DNA of 64,000 bases from an uncultured Roseateles sp. (GCF_963422335.1 NZ_OY729424.1:4402001-4466000), one strand, 5' to 3'; numbered from the stretch's first letter, positions 35,793 through 44,950 are shown. Numbers and translations are program-made. The notes: generated by a model not told the origin, from the sequence alone.

Positions 35793-36443
35793 TCAACCGA
35801 TCAAGCGGTTGTTGAGCCAGGGCTTCTGCACCAGGCGTTCGGCCTCGAAGGCCTTGATCTTGTCGGAGTGACGCAGGGTCAGGCCGATGTCGTCGAAGCC
35901 ATTGGTCAGACAGAACTTGCGGAAGGGCTGGACGTCGAAGGCGATTTCGGCGCCATCGGGCTTGATCACCACCTGGCGAGGCAGATCAATCGCCAGCTGA
36001 TAGCCCGGGAAGGCCTTGACCTCGTCGAACAGCTGGGCAATCGCCGACTCGGGCAGCACCACCGGCAGCAGGCCGTTCTTGAAGCAGTTGTTGAAGAAGA
36101 TGTCGGCAAAGCTGGGGCCAATCAGCGCACGAAAGCCGTACTGGTCCAGCGCCCAGGGTGCGTGCTCGCGGCTGGAGCCGCAACCGAAGTTGGCGCGGGT
36201 CAGCAGCACCGAGGCGCCCTTGTAGCGCGGCTGGTTCAGCACGAAGTCGGGGTTGGCGCGGCGGGTATTGGGGTCCTGCCCCGGCTCGCCCTGATCCAGA
36301 TAGCGCCATTCATCGAACAGGTTGGGGCCGAAGCCGCTGCGCTTGATCGACTTCAGGAACTGTTTGGGGATGATCGCGTCGGTGTCGACGTTGTCGCGGT
36401 CCAGCGGGGCGACCAGGCCCTTGTGGAGGGTGAACTTTTCCAT
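35793..36443 (-). CDS. leuD: 3-isopropylmalate dehydratase small subunit
   Basis: A 216-aa LeuD. With LeuC it isomerises 2- to 3-isopropylmalate. Key segments are NVDTDAIIPKQFLK and NFGCGSSREHAPWAL, which close the active site. It starts 11 bp after leuC. The small entericidin gene often found between leuC and leuD in related genomes is not here. Confidence 0.97.
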   Translation of the reverse strand: MEKFTLHKGLVAPLDRDNVDTDAIIPKQFLKSIKRSGFGPNLFDEWRYLDQGEPGQDPNTRRANPDFVLNQPRYKGASVLLTRANFGCGSSREHAPWALDQYGFRALIGPSFADIFFNNCFKNGLLPVVLPESAIAQLFDEVKAFPGYQLAIDLPRQVVIKPDGAEIAFDVQPFRKFCLTNGFDDIGLTLRHSDKIKAFEAERLVQKPWLNNRLIG

Positions 36444-36454
36444 TTGCTATCTCC

Positions 36455-37867
36455 TCAGCTGATACGACGCACGTCGACAAAGTGGCCGGCCATCGCCGCG
36501 GCCGCCGCCATTGCCGGGCTGACCAGGTGGGTGCGGCCCCCTGCCCCTTGCCGGCCCTCGAAATTGCGGTTGCTGGTCGAGGCGCAGCGCTCGCCCGGCT
36601 CCAGGCGGTCGGCGTTCATTGCCAGGCACATGCTGCAGCCCGGTTCGCGCCATTCGAAGCCGGCGGTCTTGAAGATCAGGTCCAGCCCTTCGCGCTCGGC
36701 CTGTTCCTTGACCAGGCCCGAGCCGGGCACCACCATGGCCAGCTTCACATTGGCGGCAATGCGTCCACCGACGCGCTTGACGATGCCGGCGGCCTCGCGC
36801 ATGTCCTCGATGCGGCTGTTGGTGCAGGAGCCGATGAAGACCTTGTCGATGACGATGTCGGAGATGGGCTTGTTCGGCTCCAGCGCCATGTATTGCAGCG
36901 CCCGCTCGATGGCGCCGCGCTTGGCGGCATCGCGCTCCTTGTCGGGGTCGGGCACGCGGTCGTTGATGGACAACACCATCTCGGGCGAGGTGCCCCAGGT
37001 GACCTGCGGCTGGATCTGCGCCGCGTCCAGCTCGACCACCAGGTCGAAATGCGCACCGGGGTCGGACTGCAGGGTGCGCCAGTACTTGATCGCCAGATCC
37101 CACTCGACGCCCACCGGCGTGAACGGCCGGCCCTTGACGTAGTTGATCGTGGTCTCGTCCACGGCGATCAGGCCCGCGCGGGCGCCGGCCTCGATCGCCA
37201 TATTGCACACCGTCATCCGCCCTTCCATGCTCAGCGCACGGATGGCGCTGCCGCCGAACTCTATCGTGTAGCCGGTGCCGCCGGCCGTGCCTATCTTGCC
37301 GATGATGGCCAGCACGATGTCCTTGGCGCCGCAGCCGGCGGGCAACTTGCCCTCGACCTTGATCAACAGGTTCTTGGCCTTGCGCGCCAGCAGCGTCTGC
37401 GTGGCCAGCACGTGCTCGACCTCGCTGGTGCCTATGCCATGGGCCAGCGCACCGAAGGCACCGTGCGTCGAGGTGTGGCTGTCGCCGCAGACCACGGTCA
37501 TGCCCGGCAGGGTGGCGCCCTGCTCCGGGCCAATCACGTGAACGATGCCCTGGCGTTTGTCGTTCATCTTGAACTGGGTCACGCCATGGCGGTCGCAGTT
37601 GGCGTCCAGCGTATCGACCTGCAGCTTGGAGATCGGGTCGCTGATGCCCTGGCTGCGATCAGTGGTCGGCACATTGTGGTCGCTGACGGCCAGATTGGCC
37701 GACAGGCGCCAGACCTTGCGGTGCGCCAGGTCCAGGCCCTCGAAGGCCTGCGGGCTGGTGACCTCGTGGACCAGATGGCGGTCGATATAGAGGGTGACGG
37801 TGCCGTCTTCCTCGGTGTGGACGACGTGCTCGTCCCACAGCTTGTCGTACAGGGTGCGTGCGCTCAT
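36455..37867 (-). CDS. leuC: 3-isopropylmalate dehydratase large subunit
   Basis: A 470-aa aconitase-family subunit carrying a 4Fe-4S cluster. Cluster cysteines lie in IGSCTNSRIEDM and in PGCSMCLAMN; VCGDSHTSTHGAFG is the substrate motif. ATG 37867 (MSARTLYDKLW) is chosen; the frame runs 26 codons further up, into the LysR gene. The start overlaps the LysR stop by 4 bp, so regulator and enzyme are probably translated together. Confidence 0.97.
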   Translation of the reverse strand: MSARTLYDKLWDEHVVHTEEDGTVTLYIDRHLVHEVTSPQAFEGLDLAHRKVWRLSANLAVSDHNVPTTDRSQGISDPISKLQVDTLDANCDRHGVTQFKMNDKRQGIVHVIGPEQGATLPGMTVVCGDSHTSTHGAFGALAHGIGTSEVEHVLATQTLLARKAKNLLIKVEGKLPAGCGAKDIVLAIIGKIGTAGGTGYTIEFGGSAIRALSMEGRMTVCNMAIEAGARAGLIAVDETTINYVKGRPFTPVGVEWDLAIKYWRTLQSDPGAHFDLVVELDAAQIQPQVTWGTSPEMVLSINDRVPDPDKERDAAKRGAIERALQYMALEPNKPISDIVIDKVFIGSCTNSRIEDMREAAGIVKRVGGRIAANVKLAMVVPGSGLVKEQAEREGLDLIFKTAGFEWREPGCSMCLAMNADRLEPGERCASTSNRNFEGRQGAGGRTHLVSPAMAAAAAMAGHFVDVRRIS

Positions 37868-38817
37868 GCTTTGCTCTTTGCGGTAGAGGATGGGAGGGAT
37901 TTCGATGAAGAGAGGGCGGCCGCCATGGGCTCCTGGCCGGGACACAGCGCCTCGACGAAACGGCGCACCACGTGCGGCAGCACGTCCTGGCTGCGCACGG
38001 CCAGCAGATAGTCACGGGTGGCCCAGGGCTCGTCCAGGCGCAGCACCTTGACCTTGAAGACCTGGGCAAAACGCGCCGCCGGCACGGCCGGCAGGATGGC
38101 CACGCCCAGGCCCGCCTCGACCAGCTGGGCGATGGCGTCGAAGCCGCGCACCTGCAAGCGGGCATTGATGGTGAGGCCCAGCTCCAGCGCGCGCTCGCGC
38201 ATCTGCTCCTCGACGGCGGCGCCGGCATGCAGGCCGACGATGTCATAGGCCAGCAGGTCTTCGAAGCTGACCTGCTCGCGCCCGGCCAGTTCATGCGACG
38301 ACGGCACCAGCGCAGCCAATTCTCCGGTGCGGTAGCGCCAGGTCGTCAGCCGGTTGTCCTGCAGCGGCGGGGTGAACACGCCCAGATCGGCGCGGCCCTC
38401 GGCCACGGCCGCCTGGACCTCGCTGCTGGTCAGGTCTTCGAGGCTGACGCGGATTTGCGGATGGGCCTGCGAGAAGGCGGCCAGATCGGGTGGCAGGCAT
38501 TCGGCGATCGAGCCGGTGTTGGCGGCAATGCGCAGATGGCCCTTGATGCCGCGGGCGAACTCGCCGACCTCGCTCTCCAGCGCATGCAGTGAAGCATGCA
38601 GCGAGCGGATATGGCGCACCAGCGCGCGGCAGGCATCGGTCTGTTCGACGCCGCGGGCATGTCGGTCGAACAGGTTCACGCCCAGGCGCGCTTCCAGATC
38701 GGACAGGCGCTTGCTGGCCGCGGCCAGCGCCAGATGCTCGCGCTCGGCGCCACGCGTGATGCTGCGCGTCTCGGCGACGGCGAGCACCAGGTTCAGCGTG
38801 GTCAGGTCAAGGCGCAT
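37864..38817 (-). CDS. LysR-family transcriptional regulator upstream of leuC
   Basis: A 317-aa LysR protein. The N-terminal helix-turn-helix is LNLVLAVAETRSITRGAEREHLALAA, giving way to SDLEARLGVNLFDRHARGVE. A periplasmic-binding-like effector domain follows (about 90-300). The frame extends 45 codons upstream, but ATG 38817 gives the family start MRLDLTTLNLVL. It is co-directional with leuC and overlaps it, unlike the divergent pattern of most LysR genes and their targets. The effector is unknown; leucine-pathway intermediates are a guess from position. Confidence 0.88.
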   Translation of the reverse strand: MRLDLTTLNLVLAVAETRSITRGAEREHLALAAASKRLSDLEARLGVNLFDRHARGVEQTDACRALVRHIRSLHASLHALESEVGEFARGIKGHLRIAANTGSIAECLPPDLAAFSQAHPQIRVSLEDLTSSEVQAAVAEGRADLGVFTPPLQDNRLTTWRYRTGELAALVPSSHELAGREQVSFEDLLAYDIVGLHAGAAVEEQMRERALELGLTINARLQVRGFDAIAQLVEAGLGVAILPAVPAARFAQVFKVKVLRLDEPWATRDYLLAVRSQDVLPHVVRRFVEALCPGQEPMAAALSSSKSLPSSTAKSKA

Positions 38818-38928
38818 GGCGGCGGGCTGGGCTTCTCTTGATGAAACAGCCGCTGCCCTGAGGGCAAGCGGCCAGGTTCGCAAGAGTAGCCTTCGTGGGT
38901 AAGCAGTAGTTCCGTGATTTCTCAATCT

Positions 38929-38949
38929 AGACTTCGCGCCGCACGAAGT
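38929..38949 (-). terminator. Hairpin after the porin gene
   Basis: Perfect 7-bp stem GACTTCG/CGAAGTC with a 7-base loop, 22 bp past the porin stop. No T-run follows. A second, bulged stem lies at 38848-38871 in the leader of the LysR gene. It is a weak terminator candidate separating the porin from LysR-leu transcription. Confidence 0.4.
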
Positions 38950-38971
38950 CAAGCGGAAGCTGCTCCCGCGG

Positions 38972-40051
38972 TCAGAATGCCATGCGCATGCCCGCCTGCA
39001 TCACCCGCTTCTGCGAGATGTACTCCTTCAGGTCGCCGGCAGCCAGCGAGATGCCGGAGTACAGAAAGGTGTTCTTCGAGAAGCCGTAGCGCACGCCAAA
39101 GCCCAGCTTGCCCAGGGTCGCACCGGCGCCGGCCGCGCTTTCGTATTTGACCGACGAGTAATTGGCACCCCACAGCAGATTGCCCTGCGGAATCTCGACG
39201 CCCACCGTGTAGCCATGGATCTGGTTGGCGGTGAAGCTGACCGGGCCGGTAACGGTCAGGCCGATGCCGGCGGCGGCACCATTGCCGCTGGTCGTCGTCA
39301 GCTTGTCGTTGCGCTGGATGCCGCCCAGCAGCTTGAAGCCGCCGAAGTTGTAGTTGGCGCCCAGCGTGAAAGACTTGTTGGCCGCACCGCCACCGGCGCG
39401 CGGCTTGCTCCATTCATACGAGAAGGCGGTGTTCAGGGCGCCCATCGCATAGCCGGCCATCAGGCCATGGAAGCGGTCGGCCGTGCCCTCGCCCGGAGCG
39501 ATCTGGGCCGCGGCCGAGAAGCCTTCGACGGTGGGCATCTTGTACTGGATGACATTGTCGGCACGCGGTGCGTTGAGCCAGAACGGCAGGCTCTTGCCCA
39601 TATTGGTGACGGCCGTGCCCTGGTTCAGCACCAGGGCGTTGCCGAAGGGGTTGGTCAAACCCATCACGCCGTCTTCAAGCACGTACTGGCGACCGACGCG
39701 CAACTCACCGGCGGTGGGCGATGACAGCGAGACGAAGATCTGCCGGCCGAAGGCACGCCCGCCCTGGGCCAGATTGCCGTTGTCGGCGTTCAGCCCGGCC
39801 TCCATCCAGACGCCGGCCTTCAGGCCCCCGCCCAGGTCCTCGGTGGTGCGAATGCCCCAGCGCGAGCCGTTCAGGCCGTTGGTCGTACCGTCCTGCATCA
39901 GGGTCAGGTTGCCGGCATTGGCCTTGGAGCCGCTGCTGTAGTTGCTGACATTGAGGTCGACCAGACCGAACAGGGTGACGTTGGTCTGGGCAAAGGCACT
40001 GGAGGCGCCGCACAGCACCAGGGTTGCGGCGGCAAGGCGATTGAGTTTCAT
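38972..40051 (-). CDS. Outer-membrane porin, Burkholderia/OmpC type
   Basis: A 359-aa trimeric-porin family protein. It has a signal peptide (1-21, ending SAFA), the start QTNVTLFGLVDLNVS, alternating beta-strands through the body, and a C-terminal Phe (AGMRMAF) needed for assembly by BAM. It would give small anionic sugars passive entry. It lies downstream of dctM behind a terminator, with its own Shine-Dalgarno sequence (CGGAG). Whether it belongs to the uronate regulon is suggested only by position. Confidence 0.92.
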   Translation of the reverse strand: MKLNRLAAATLVLCGASSAFAQTNVTLFGLVDLNVSNYSSGSKANAGNLTLMQDGTTNGLNGSRWGIRTTEDLGGGLKAGVWMEAGLNADNGNLAQGGRAFGRQIFVSLSSPTAGELRVGRQYVLEDGVMGLTNPFGNALVLNQGTAVTNMGKSLPFWLNAPRADNVIQYKMPTVEGFSAAAQIAPGEGTADRFHGLMAGYAMGALNTAFSYEWSKPRAGGGAANKSFTLGANYNFGGFKLLGGIQRNDKLTTTSGNGAAAGIGLTVTGPVSFTANQIHGYTVGVEIPQGNLLWGANYSSVKYESAAGAGATLGKLGFGVRYGFSKNTFLYSGISLAAGDLKEYISQKRVMQAGMRMAF

Positions 40052-40140
40052 GAAGGGTCTCCGTTTTGTTGATGTGATGGGGCGGGCAGAGCTCCGCCCG
40101 AGCGCCCCACGGGGAGCACTTGAACGACGGGTCAGTCAGG

Positions 40141-40166
40141 AAAAAAGGCCCGAACGTAGGTCGGGC
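40141..40166 (-). terminator. Intrinsic terminator after dctM
   Basis: Read leftward: GCCCGA, 7-base loop, TCGGGC, then CTTTTTT. It lies 18 bp past the dctM stop and ends the udh-SMP30-dctPQM transcript, leaving the porin to its own promoter. Confidence 0.85.
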
Positions 40167-40184
40167 GGCAAACTCAGCCGGTGT

Positions 40185-41468
40185 TCAGGGGAACACCAGG
40201 CCAGGCAACCACAGGGAGAACGCCGGCACATAGGTCACCAGCATCAGCGCCGCGATCAGCGCGCCGTAGAAGGGCCAGATGGTCTTCATCACCGTGCCCA
40301 CCGAGACCCCGCCGATGGCGCAGCCGACGAACTGCGTCGTGCCCACCGGTGGCGTGTTCAGGCCCAGCGCACAGTTGATCAGCATCACCATGCCGAACTG
40401 GATTTCGCCCATGCCGTACTTCATGCAGATCGGCAGGAAGATCGGCGTGCACACCAGGATGGTGGCGGCCATGTCCAGAAAGGTGCCCAGCACGAACAGG
40501 ATGATGTTGACCAGCAGGAAGATCATCCACGGGCTGGACGTGACCTTGGACAGGGCCTGGCCGGTCAGGTCGGCGACCTCGTAGAGGCTGATGATGTAGC
40601 CGAAGGAGGCCGAGATGCCGATCAGCAGCAGCACCACGCCCGTGGTCTTCACCGCCTTGGCCGCCGCCTTGAGGAACTGCTCCAGTTTCAGCGAGCGGTA
40701 GATCACCACGCACAGGAACAGCGCGTACAGCACCGCCACCGCCGCAGACTCGGTGGCCGTGAACACGCCCGACAGGATGCCGCCCAGTATCAGTACCACG
40801 ACAAACATTCCCGGCAGCGAGGCCGCGAAGGTGCGCCCGACGATGGACCAGCCCGGGAAGGTGCCGGCCGGATAGCCGCGCTTCACGGCCACCCCGTAGG
40901 CGGCGACCAGATTGCAGATCGTCAGCACCAGGGCCGGGATCAGGCCGGCCAGTATCAGCTTGGCGATCGACACCTTGCCGCCCGCGGCCAGCGTGTAGAT
41001 GATCATGTTGTGGCTGGTGGGCATCAGCGCGCCGACGAGGGCCGCATGGGTGGTCACGTTGACGGCGTAGTCGGCGTCATAGCCTTCCTTCTTCATCATC
41101 GGAATCATCACCGCGCCCATCGCCGACACATCGGCCACCGGCGAGCCCGACACGCCACCGAACAGCGTGCAGGCCACGACATTGGACATGCCCAGGCCGC
41201 CGCGCACATGGCCGACCAGGCTCTTGGCGAAGTCGACGATCTTGTCGGCAATGCCGCCGTACAGCATCAGCTCGCCGGCGAAGATGAAAAAGGGAATGGC
41301 CAGGAACGAGAACACGTTCATGCCCGAGGTCATCTGCTGGAAGATCACCGCCATCGGCAGGCCTTCGTACAGGATGGTCGCCAGGGCCGACAGGCCGATG
41401 GAGAACGCCACCGGCACGCCGAGTATCAGCAGGCCGAAGAACGCGACGCAAAGAATGGTCAGTGCCAT
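40185..41468 (-). CDS. dctM: TRAP transporter large permease (DctM)
   Basis: A 427-aa membrane protein with about twelve hydrophobic segments. It has the DctM-type features LFGGVSGSPVADVSAMGAVM and NLVAAYGVAVKRGYP, and a Pro-rich TPPVGT segment near the C-terminus (ALGLNTPPVGTTQFVG). It uses the sodium gradient to move substrate handed over by DctP. ATG 41468 is chosen; an upstream extension in the same frame overlaps dctQ and has no family match. It overlaps the dctQ stop by 10 bp. Confidence 0.94.
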   Translation of the reverse strand: MALTILCVAFFGLLILGVPVAFSIGLSALATILYEGLPMAVIFQQMTSGMNVFSFLAIPFFIFAGELMLYGGIADKIVDFAKSLVGHVRGGLGMSNVVACTLFGGVSGSPVADVSAMGAVMIPMMKKEGYDADYAVNVTTHAALVGALMPTSHNMIIYTLAAGGKVSIAKLILAGLIPALVLTICNLVAAYGVAVKRGYPAGTFPGWSIVGRTFAASLPGMFVVVLILGGILSGVFTATESAAVAVLYALFLCVVIYRSLKLEQFLKAAAKAVKTTGVVLLLIGISASFGYIISLYEVADLTGQALSKVTSSPWMIFLLVNIILFVLGTFLDMAATILVCTPIFLPICMKYGMGEIQFGMVMLINCALGLNTPPVGTTQFVGCAIGGVSVGTVMKTIWPFYGALIAALMLVTYVPAFSLWLPGLVFP

Positions 41469-41947
41469 GCGGGAATCACCTCTTCGCCGCGCTTCAGGGC
41501 GACGATATGTTCGATTGAAAACAGCACGATCAGCAGACCGGCCGCGACCATGGGCACATAGCGCAGCGACTCGGACACACCCAGCGTGGGGATCATGTAG
41601 CCGCGCACCGAGAGAAACATCTCGGCGCAATTCCAGGCCATCAAGGCGCCGAACAGCAGGGTCAGCAGGTGGATCAGGATGGCCAGCGGTTTGTGCCAGC
41701 TGTCGGGGATCAGCCCACCCAGCAGCTCCATGCCGATATGGCCGGCATCACGTACCCCCACCGCACAGCCCAGCATGGTGACGTAGAGCACCAGCAGCAA
41801 GGCCAGGCTCTCGGCCCAGGTGGGGGTGTTGTTCAGCACATAGCGGCCGAACACCTGGTAGCTGACCGCCGCGATCAGCAGCACCAGGCCGGTCACGCCC
41901 AGGCGCAGACAGGCCCGCGCAATGGCGGCGCAAATTCTTGTGAACAT
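41459..41947 (-). CDS. dctQ: TRAP transporter small permease (DctQ)
   Basis: A 162-aa protein with four hydrophobic helices. The first is LGVTGLVLLIAAVSYQVFGRY, and the segments WAESLALLLVLYVTMLG and AGHIGMELL are typical of DctQ. It pairs with DctM in the membrane. The gene is separated from dctP by 65 bp that hold two overlapping hairpins. Confidence 0.92.
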   Translation of the reverse strand: MFTRICAAIARACLRLGVTGLVLLIAAVSYQVFGRYVLNNTPTWAESLALLLVLYVTMLGCAVGVRDAGHIGMELLGGLIPDSWHKPLAILIHLLTLLFGALMAWNCAEMFLSVRGYMIPTLGVSESLRYVPMVAAGLLIVLFSIEHIVALKRGEEVIPAWH

Positions 41948-41962
41948 CGAGGTTCCTCGTAG

Positions 41963-42002
41963 CCCGGATGGAATCCGGGGCCGGCTGATGAGCGCGGCCC
42001 CG
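41963..42002 (-). repeat. Two overlapping hairpins between dctP and dctQ
   Basis: CCCGGAT-GGA-ATCCGGG (41963-41979) resembles the short GTAGCCCGGAT...ATCCGGG palindromes dispersed in many proteobacteria. A second stem CGGGGCC (41976-41982) with GGCCCCG (41996-42002) shares four bases with the first, so the two cannot both form fully. The element starts 11 bp past the dctP stop and probably protects the dctP message. Confidence 0.65.
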
Positions 42003-42012
42003 ATGGCATGCC

Positions 42013-42978
42013 TTACTTGGTGTCCTGGATCCGCTTGATCAGGTCCTTGAGCTTGACGTCGGTGATGAACTTGTCATACACCGGCTTCATCGCGGCCTGG
42101 AAGCTGGGCTTGTCGACCTCGATGATCTGGGCACCGCCCGCCTTCACCGTGGCCAGCGACTTTTCCTCGCGCTCGTCCCACAGCTTGCGCATATAGGGCA
42201 CCGATTCCTTGGCGGCCTGGCGGATGGCCTTCTGGTCTTCGGGCGTCAGCGTGTCCCAGATCTTCTTCGAGAACAGCAGCATCTCCGGCGCCATCGAATG
42301 CTCGGTCTTGGAGTAGAACTTGGCCACCTCGAAGTGGCGCGAGCTCTCGTAGGACGGATAGTTGTTCTCGGCGGCATCGACCAGCCCCGTCTTCAGCGCC
42401 GTGTAGACCTCGCCAAAGGGCATTGGCGTGGCATTGGCACCCATGGCCTCGAGCAGGGCCACCCACAGGTCGGACTGCTGCACGCGCACCTTCATGCCCT
42501 TGGCATCGGCCAGGGTCTTGATCGGCTTCTTGACCGTGTACATCGAACGCGCGCCGCTGTCGTAGAAGGCCAGGCCGATGAAGCCCTGGGCCTCGCAGCT
42601 CTTCAGGATCTCCTCGCCGATCGGGCCGTCCAGCACCGCCCGCATATGCTCCTTCGAATGGAACAGAAAGGGCATCGTCGGCACCACGGTGGTCGGGCAG
42701 ATATTGTTCATCGGCGCGATGTTCACGCGCGTCATCGCCACGGCACCGATCTTGGCCTGCTCGATGGTGTCCTTCTCGGCGCCCAGGGCGCTGTTGTTGA
42801 ACACCTTGATGCCATGCTTGCCATTGGTCAGCTTGTTGAGCACCTGGCCCATGTACTTGACGGCGTCCACGGTGGGGTAGCCGTCGGGGTGGATGTCGGT
42901 GGAGCGGAAGTCGGTGGCCTGGGCACCCAGGCTCAAGGCGGCGAGCAGGCCGGTCAGCAGGTGGGGAACGAGTTTCAT
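42013..42978 (-). CDS. dctP: TRAP transporter substrate-binding protein (DctP)
   Basis: A 321-aa periplasmic binding protein. It has a signal peptide (1-22, ending GAQA), the body segment GVAMTRVNIAP-like pattern IGAVAMTRVNIAPMN, the carboxylate-binding Arg region KGMKVRVQQSDLWV (about residue 160) and the conserved GEVYTALKTGLVDAAENN. TRAP binding proteins bind organic or sugar acids; some studied members bind galacturonate or glucuronate, which fits udh next door. ATG 42978 has GGAG upstream; the longer frame above it has no family match. Confidence 0.93.
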   Translation of the reverse strand: MKLVPHLLTGLLAALSLGAQATDFRSTDIHPDGYPTVDAVKYMGQVLNKLTNGKHGIKVFNNSALGAEKDTIEQAKIGAVAMTRVNIAPMNNICPTTVVPTMPFLFHSKEHMRAVLDGPIGEEILKSCEAQGFIGLAFYDSGARSMYTVKKPIKTLADAKGMKVRVQQSDLWVALLEAMGANATPMPFGEVYTALKTGLVDAAENNYPSYESSRHFEVAKFYSKTEHSMAPEMLLFSKKIWDTLTPEDQKAIRQAAKESVPYMRKLWDEREEKSLATVKAGGAQIIEVDKPSFQAAMKPVYDKFITDVKLKDLIKRIQDTK

Positions 42979-43043
42979 GGTGCTTGTCTCCGTCGGATTT
43001 TTTAGGTTGCAGGTGAGGAAGTCGGCAAGGCCTTGCGCGTAGG

Positions 43044-43949
43044 TCAGGACCGTCCGGGGATGAAGGCAGGTTCGGCGAGACCGGTCACGCCGGGCTCGCA
43101 GATGAAGAGGGCACCGTCGAGCTCGGCCTCGAAGCCGGGAGCGGACCGCGCGGGCGTGATCGAGGTGATGAACAGCCGGTCCAGCGCCGGGCCGCCGAAG
43201 GCGCACATGGCCGGCTTGCTGACCGGCAGGCGGATCGAGCGTTCGATCAGCCCGTCCGGGCCAAAGCGGTGCACCAGGCCGGCGTCGTTGGCGCAGATCC
43301 AGTAGCCGCCCTCGGCGTCGACCGCTGCGCCATCGGGCCGCCCCGGCAGCCCGGTCATGTCCGCAAAGAGGCCGCGGGCGCCCAGCTGCCCATCGGCACC
43401 GAGATCGAAGCGCCAGATCTTCTGCACCGTCGGGTGCGAGTCCGACAGCCACATCGAGCGGCCATCAGCGGCAAAGCCCAGGCCGTTGCCGGTGATCAGG
43501 CCGTCCGGAATCGGCCGGCTCAAACGTTCTCCGTCCAGGCAGAACAACGCCCCCACCGGCGCCGCCTGCGCCATGTCGCGCAGCATGCTGCTGACCCAGA
43601 AACGGCCCTGACGGTCGCAGCGGCCATCATTGAAACGCATGCCCTCGCGCGGAAAGCTGATCGGCTGCAGCAGGGTCTGCCCGGCAGCGGGCGCATCGCC
43701 CAGTTCGAGACGGAAGATGCCCGACTCCATCGCCGCGATCAGCCCCCCCTTGGCATGCAGGGCGATGCAGCCGATGCGCTCGCTCACCGTCCAGCTGTGC
43801 AGCGCGCGGGTGATCCAGTCCAGCCGGCGCACCGCGCGGCCCTCGATGTCGACCCAGAACAGCGCCTGCTCGGCCACGCTCCAGAGCGGGCTTTCGCCGA
43901 CCTGGTCGTGCGTGTGGCACAGCACTTGGGCTTCGAGCATGGCGGCCAT
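43044..43949 (-). CDS. SMP-30/gluconolactonase family protein (aldarolactonase candidate)
   Basis: A 301-aa six-bladed beta-propeller lactonase. Metal ligands are visible: Glu in VGESPLW, Asn in GLGFAADG (GNGLGF), and Asp in LWLSDSH (MWLSDSHP). Such enzymes open sugar lactones with a divalent metal. Because udh lies 2 bp upstream and yields a galactaro-lactone, hydrolysis of that lactone to galactarate is the likely role. Start ATG 43949 (MAAMLEAQ) or 43940 is possible. The substrate is inferred from context. Confidence 0.85.
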   Translation of the reverse strand: MAAMLEAQVLCHTHDQVGESPLWSVAEQALFWVDIEGRAVRRLDWITRALHSWTVSERIGCIALHAKGGLIAAMESGIFRLELGDAPAAGQTLLQPISFPREGMRFNDGRCDRQGRFWVSSMLRDMAQAAPVGALFCLDGERLSRPIPDGLITGNGLGFAADGRSMWLSDSHPTVQKIWRFDLGADGQLGARGLFADMTGLPGRPDGAAVDAEGGYWICANDAGLVHRFGPDGLIERSIRLPVSKPAMCAFGGPALDRLFITSITPARSAPGFEAELDGALFICEPGVTGLAEPAFIPGRS

Positions 43950-43951
43950 GC

Positions 43952-44785
43952 TCAGTCGAACGGGCCCAGGCGCACAAAGGCGCCGCCCTGGTAGAGGGTG
44001 ACCGAATCGGTGGCGTCGGGCCGCGGCTGGGCGGCCTCCAGCGCGGCGCGAAAGCGCTCCGAACTGTCTTGAGGCCGATAACCCAGATGGGCGGCGAGCC
44101 GGTTGTCCCACCAGCTGGCCGGGTTGGCCGAGGCGCCGAAGATCACGCTGTGGCTGACCAGCGGCGCCGTCAGGCTGGCGATCACCAGGCGCTCCAGATC
44201 GTCGAAGCTCAGCCAGCTGGCCAGGGTGCGGCGGTCATAGGGTTCGGCCAGGCTGGAGCCTATGCGCAGGCAGACGGTCTCGATGCCGTAGCGATCGAAG
44301 TACATGCGCGACAGGTTCTCGCCAAAGGCCTTGCTAACGCCGTACAGCGTGTCCGGCCTGGGCGGGGCGCTGGCGTCAATCACCTCGTCCTGCCGGTAAA
44401 AGCCCGTCACATGGTTGGAGCTGGCGAACACCACCCGCTTGACGCCCTGCTTGCGCGCGCCCTCGTACAGATTGAACACGCCGGTGATGTTGGCCTCGAG
44501 AATGGGGTCGAAGGCGGCCTCGACCGAGACACCGCCCAGGTGGACGACGGCATCGACGCCCTCCAGCAGTGCCAGCATCGCGGCGCGGTCGCCCAGTTCG
44601 GCCGGCACCAGCTCTTCGCCATCGGCGGCATCGCCCAGCGCCGCCCGGTCCGACAGCCGCAGCCGTTCGCAATAGGGCTTCAGGCGCGGGCGCAGCACCC
44701 GGCCCAGGCCGCCGGCCGCACCGGTCAGCAGCAGGCGTTTGAATCGGATCGGCGTCAGCGAGCCGGGGGCCAGGGAGTCGGTCAT
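43952..44785 (-). CDS. udh: Uronate dehydrogenase
   Basis: A 277-aa extended SDR protein. The NAD loop is LLTGAAGGLGR; the substrate-loop serines are in FASSNHVTGFY; the catalytic pair is YGVSK. The C-terminal GASANPASWWDN segment is characteristic of uronate dehydrogenases. It oxidises D-galacturonate (and D-glucuronate) to the aldaro-lactone. It heads a leftward operon with the lactonase and TRAP genes and is divergent from a FadR-type regulator, with palindromic sites between. Confidence 0.92.
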   Translation of the reverse strand: MTDSLAPGSLTPIRFKRLLLTGAAGGLGRVLRPRLKPYCERLRLSDRAALGDAADGEELVPAELGDRAAMLALLEGVDAVVHLGGVSVEAAFDPILEANITGVFNLYEGARKQGVKRVVFASSNHVTGFYRQDEVIDASAPPRPDTLYGVSKAFGENLSRMYFDRYGIETVCLRIGSSLAEPYDRRTLASWLSFDDLERLVIASLTAPLVSHSVIFGASANPASWWDNRLAAHLGYRPQDSSERFRAALEAAQPRPDATDSVTLYQGGAFVRLGPFD

Positions 44786-44852
44786 CGAAAGTCCTGAGGG
44801 AGCGCCTGGGCGAAGGCTTGGATTTGTGGCCTGGGTTTGCTACAGTCGGTGA

Positions 44853-44887
44853 ACAACAGTGATACGTCATCTGTTGTCGTACAACAA
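44853..44887. promoter_or_regulatory. Candidate GntR operator in the udh-gntR intergenic region
   Basis: Two overlapping inverted repeats: ACAACAG-N11-CTGTTGT (44853-44877) and GTTGT-CGT-ACAAC (44873-44885). TTGT-N3-ACAA fits the general pattern of FadR-subfamily operators. The 11-mer TTGTTGTACGA (minus strand, 44877-44887) recurs at 45761-45771 before the Bug gene. Confidence 0.55.
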
Positions 44888-44950
44888 ACCGATAATCGTT
44901 GAGCCAGACCCGGCCGTCAAGAACTCCAGCACCAGGGAATACCCCCGCAC

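Noticed and set aside
42979..43452. N-terminal extension of dctP in the same open frame
   Set aside because: It runs antisense-free but over the lactonase gene in another frame and has no family match; signal peptide and GGAG support ATG 42978.
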